Both the position numbers and the translations under genes were made by a program. From positions 124,001 through 188,000 of the forward strand of contig CABJAW010000009.1 of assembly GCA_902363665.1 (NCBI GenBank): a DNA stretch of 64,000 nucleotides. The letters are read 5' to 3'. Positions 61,806 to 64,000 of this stretch are shown one piece after another. This DNA comes from Lachnospiraceae bacterium. GTDB taxonomy: Bacteria > Bacillota > Clostridia > Lachnospirales > Lachnospiraceae. The notes under the pieces were generated by a model. It worked only from the letters and a program-made list of their open reading frames with translations. It did not search any database and was not told where the DNA came from. Within the stretch, counting starts at the first letter, position 1, and every line of letters starts with the position of its first letter.

Positions 61806-61879
61806 TGTTGGTAATAGAATCAGAACGGGGCCGCTTTGCGAGGTGGCTGACTGTGAAGCAGGCTTTCATTTCACCAAGT

Positions 61880-63247
61880 TTAATTATAGCATACCACCGG
61901 ATATCCGATATACGTTTCTGTGTAAATTTTCTTTGCTGCCTCTGTTGGAAGGTTTACGCAGCCATGGGAACCATTTGTTTTGTAGATATCACCGCCGAAT
62001 GTGCTGCGCCAGTTCGCATCGTGCAGTCCGATGCCGCCGTTGAATGCCATCCAGTACTGGACAGGGGAAGCATAGCCCGGACCGCGGAGTACAGCTGGGG
62101 ACTGGCGGTAATAGATGGAATAAACACCACCCGGTGTCTGGCGGTCGGTTCCGTAGGTGCCGGTGACACATTCTGTGGCAGCCAGTTTTTTGCCGTCTTT
62201 GTACAGCCAGACCTTCTGATTTGTCAGATCGATTTCAACGTAGGAATCTCCAATGTCGTTTCCGGCTTCAAAAGAGACGCCCTTATGACTCCAGACCGGA
62301 GTGATGAAACGGGAAACATCCGAAGCCTGTGCCTCGGAAAGCAGCAGCTGGGTCATTTTTTCTTCGTCCAGCTTCCAGCCGAAATCCCCTTTAGAGAGCG
62401 TAATCGTGCTGCCGCCGGAGGTTGTAAACTGGCGCGGATGACCCTGGGTGTCGTATTTTTCCGCGAGCGTTTTGACATAGGCAAGGCAGCTGTCCGAATT
62501 CATGGAGACCTCGTGATTTTCTGTGGAAACCCAGGAGGCCAGGGTTTTGGCCGTCAGGGTTTCTTTTTTTGTGCCGAACCACATGGAAAGGCGGAGATCT
62601 GCATATTTCCCGTCTTCTTCATACGGATTGAAAAAGTCGGTATCCGCGTTTGCACGGGAAGAGATCCTGCTTCGGCGCAGAAGCCATTTCTGATTCGTCT
62701 CTCCGGTAAATGGTTCAAGTGAAAGGGAGCCGCCCAGATAAGCACGGTCATCCCCTGCGGTGAGATATCGGTGATTGCAGGAGAGGTAAACGTAACCATC
62801 TCCGGCATCCTGAATCGCCCAGTTCAGGGAAGTGACGGCATTTTCACTTTTTGCCGCATCGAAGTCGACAAGAGAGGGGGAGGCATCGGACGCAGTTTCC
62901 GGGGATGCATCCGTGTCAGAATTTGCGTCTGACATACCGGAAGAAATGTACCGGCCGGAATTCAGAGAAGAAATGCGGTATTTTCCGGTGGAGAGCTGGT
63001 CGATGTAAAACCGCTGCTGATTGACATCCTGGGTGGTGAAAAGCTGCAGGGTGTCCTCCGCATTTTCTGTATCAGTGTTTTGTGTACACGTGCGCACATC
63101 AATTAAAAAATCCAGATCAAGTGCGGTGGAGAGTTCATAAATGCCCGGAATCGTCACGGTGTGGGAAGCACTTTTGGCCAGAGCACTGCACGGCAGCAAT
63201 GATGCGCACAGAAGCGATGCCAAAAGCGGAATCGAAGAAAACTTCAT
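61880..63247 (-). CDS. Secreted L,D-transpeptidase (YkuD) with N-terminal ricin-like domain
   Basis: 455 residues. A signal peptide (about 1-24, ending SALAKSA) is followed by a region resembling a ricin-type beta-trefoil (about 30-192: QQRFYIDQLSTGKYRISSLNSGRYIS and QKWLLRR), a peptidoglycan-binding-type domain (about 200-325) and the YkuD domain. Its catalytic motif is GSHGCVNLPTEAA near 430. It should form 3-3 cross-links or attach molecules to peptidoglycan. AAAGGATTTTTTACTT precedes the ATG. Monocistronic with its own promoter. Confidence 0.88.
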   Translation of the reverse strand: MKFSSIPLLASLLCASLLPCSALAKSASHTVTIPGIYELSTALDLDFLIDVRTCTQNTDTENAEDTLQLFTTQDVNQQRFYIDQLSTGKYRISSLNSGRYISSGMSDANSDTDASPETASDASPSLVDFDAAKSENAVTSLNWAIQDAGDGYVYLSCNHRYLTAGDDRAYLGGSLSLEPFTGETNQKWLLRRSRISSRANADTDFFNPYEEDGKYADLRLSMWFGTKKETLTAKTLASWVSTENHEVSMNSDSCLAYVKTLAEKYDTQGHPRQFTTSGGSTITLSKGDFGWKLDEEKMTQLLLSEAQASDVSRFITPVWSHKGVSFEAGNDIGDSYVEIDLTNQKVWLYKDGKKLAATECVTGTYGTDRQTPGGVYSIYYRQSPAVLRGPGYASPVQYWMAFNGGIGLHDANWRSTFGGDIYKTNGSHGCVNLPTEAAKKIYTETYIGYPVVCYN

Positions 63248-63289
63248 AAGTAAAAAATCCTTTCCTGTTACAGTTTGCGGGATGGTGCA

Positions 63290-63312
63290 AAACGGATGGT
63301 AACTATCCGCTT
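63290..63312. repeat. Short hairpin repeat (family D, copy 5, one mismatch)
   Basis: AAACGGA-TGGTAACTA-TCCGCTT in the leader of the L,D-transpeptidase gene, which runs on the minus strand. Confidence 0.4.
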
Positions 63313-63335
63313 TGATACTTCACCTGTTTCTATTC

Positions 63336-63364
63336 ATTATAGGTGGAGAACCTGAAGTTGTAAA
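63336..63364 (-). promoter_or_regulatory. Sigma-A promoter of the L,D-transpeptidase gene
   Basis: Minus strand TTTACA, 17-base spacer, TATAAT, about 90 bases before the start. Confidence 0.7.
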
Positions 63365-63502
63365 GCAAAGATGCAGGAGATCATGGAAAATCATTGCCGT
63401 CTGGCACAGGAAGCTTTTGTAAGCCCCTCGTATCGTATCTCTGATTTGTGTAAGCAATATCCGTAAGCTGTGTAAAATTTTCTAAAATGATTGCAAAGTC
63501 TA

Positions 63503-63531
63503 TTGAACCGTCTGTTTTTCGGTGCTATACT
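63503..63531 (+). promoter_or_regulatory. Sigma-A promoter of the secreted phosphoesterase-like gene
   Basis: TTGAAC (63503-63508), 17-base spacer, TATACT (63526-63531). A leader of about 115 bases with a GCGGT-ACCGC hairpin follows. Nothing else is recognised between 63365 and 63502. Confidence 0.65.
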
Positions 63532-63651
63532 CCGCATTGTCATCGGGACTTCGGGAGGCGCCAGTGAATCTCCATGACAGGAAGAAAAAGAAGAACAGAA
63601 AGAGCGGTCTGAAAAACCGCCGAAGTCAGAAAGAGAGGTTCATGGAAGACC

Positions 63652-64000
63652 ATGAGAAGAAAACATTATATCGCTGTAATTACTGCACTTACTATCACCG
63701 GAGCAATGGCATTTGGCCAAGCGGCATTTGCATCAACGGATCATTATAATGATTCCAGCAAGACGGGAACACAGGAAGAATGGAGCGCATGGCAGGATCG
63801 CTGGGAGGAGACCGCAGCTGATTTTACGAAAGTATCCATTACACCGGGAGCAGATGAGACACAGCTGAATTTTGCATGGTACAGTGAAAATACAGGAAGT
63901 GAAGCGACACCGGTGGTACATTTTGGAACGGATCAGACAAATCTGGAAACATTTACCGGAGAGAGCGGAGCTGTAAACACGGATCTGACAGGCGGCACAG
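63652..64000 (+). CDS. Secreted protein, N-terminal part, purple acid phosphatase-like fibronectin domain (runs off window)
   Basis: At least 116 residues, open to the window end. A signal peptide (MRRKHYIAVITALTITGAMAFGQ and on to AFAS, about 1-28) is followed by VSITPGADETQLNFAWYSE and TPVVHFGTDQTNLETF. These resemble the fibronectin-like N-terminal domain that precedes metallophosphoesterase domains in secreted phosphatases; the catalytic part is outside the window. The ATG at 63652 has only GGAAG close by. An upstream ATG at 63642 with a better ribosome site is in another frame. Confidence 0.65.
   Translation, partial: MRRKHYIAVITALTITGAMAFGQAAFASTDHYNDSSKTGTQEEWSAWQDRWEETAADFTKVSITPGADETQLNFAWYSENTGSEATPVVHFGTDQTNLETFTGESGAVNTDLTGGT

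Noticed and set aside
61775..62722. A long plus-strand ORF (315 residues) opposite the L,D-transpeptidase
   Set aside because: It is the antisense shadow of a gene with signal peptide, domain order and catalytic motif; its composition is not protein-like.

Overview
The window looks like chromosomal DNA of an anaerobic, spore-forming Firmicute of the Lachnospiraceae type (genus not resolved). The evidence is the mix of sporulation genes (spoIVA, a SleB-type hydrolase, gerW, an alpha/beta SASP, ylbJ), an NADH-linked [FeFe] hydrogenase operon, strong AGGAGG ribosome sites, sigma-A promoters of the TTGACA-17-TATAAT type, and moderate GC. No rRNA, tRNA, CRISPR array, prophage or intact transposase was seen.

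Layout. 0-2.4 kb: an SLC13/ArsB-type transporter followed by a cytidylate-kinase-like protein. 2.5-3.25 kb: a promoter, a cobalamin riboswitch, a long structured RNA and terminators, with no gene of cobalamin metabolism after them. 3.5-7.6 kb: hydrogenase operon (NuoE-like, NuoF-like, HydA). 7.7-12.9 kb: spoIVA, a secreted SleB-type hydrolase, ruvAB, zapA. 13-18.8 kb: U32 protease, RodA/FtsW-type glycosyltransferase and its partner penicillin-binding protein, whose reading frame starts inside the tail of the glycosyltransferase gene. 19-22 kb: Nudix hydrolase, DUF2953 protein, GerW and small proteins. 22-27.3 kb: the conserved rpmB / yloU-yloV-recG neighbourhood. 27.4-29 kb: a Lys/Ala-rich protein, a divergent methylglyoxal synthase, a SASP. 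29.1-33.4 kb (minus strand): a 5-oxoprolinase operon (pxpB-pxpC-DUF1445-pxpA-DUF4392) that also holds both halves of a D-glutamate cyclase. It is divergent from a branched-chain amino-acid type ABC transporter that has collapsed to a binding protein plus an in-frame permease/ATPase fusion. 36-41.7 kb: second cytidylate-kinase-like protein, DUF1846, rsmD, coaD, a coiled-coil protein, ylbJ. 42-52 kb: M23 peptidase, RelQ-like alarmone synthetase, many RNA-modification genes (RsmF, RsuA and RluA families, TrmH family), HAD phosphatase, YgiQ, RecU. 52-57.5 kb: his operon (hisZ-G-D-B-IE, the last with a degenerate HisF-like domain). 57.5-64 kb: oxidoreductase, GH2 beta-galactosidase, L,D-transpeptidase, and the start of a secreted phosphoesterase-like protein.

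Repeats are the most unusual part of the window. Five copies of a 142-145 bp miniature element, with 18 bp inverted ends starting GTAA, are each flanked by a different perfect 8 bp duplication, so this is a mobile MITE family. Separate hairpin repeats with compensating stem changes sit at the 3' ends of genes and supply or overlap their stop codons. A third, short hairpin recurs in leaders. Start sites were moved from the longest possible ORF wherever a Shine-Dalgarno sequence or family alignment called for it.
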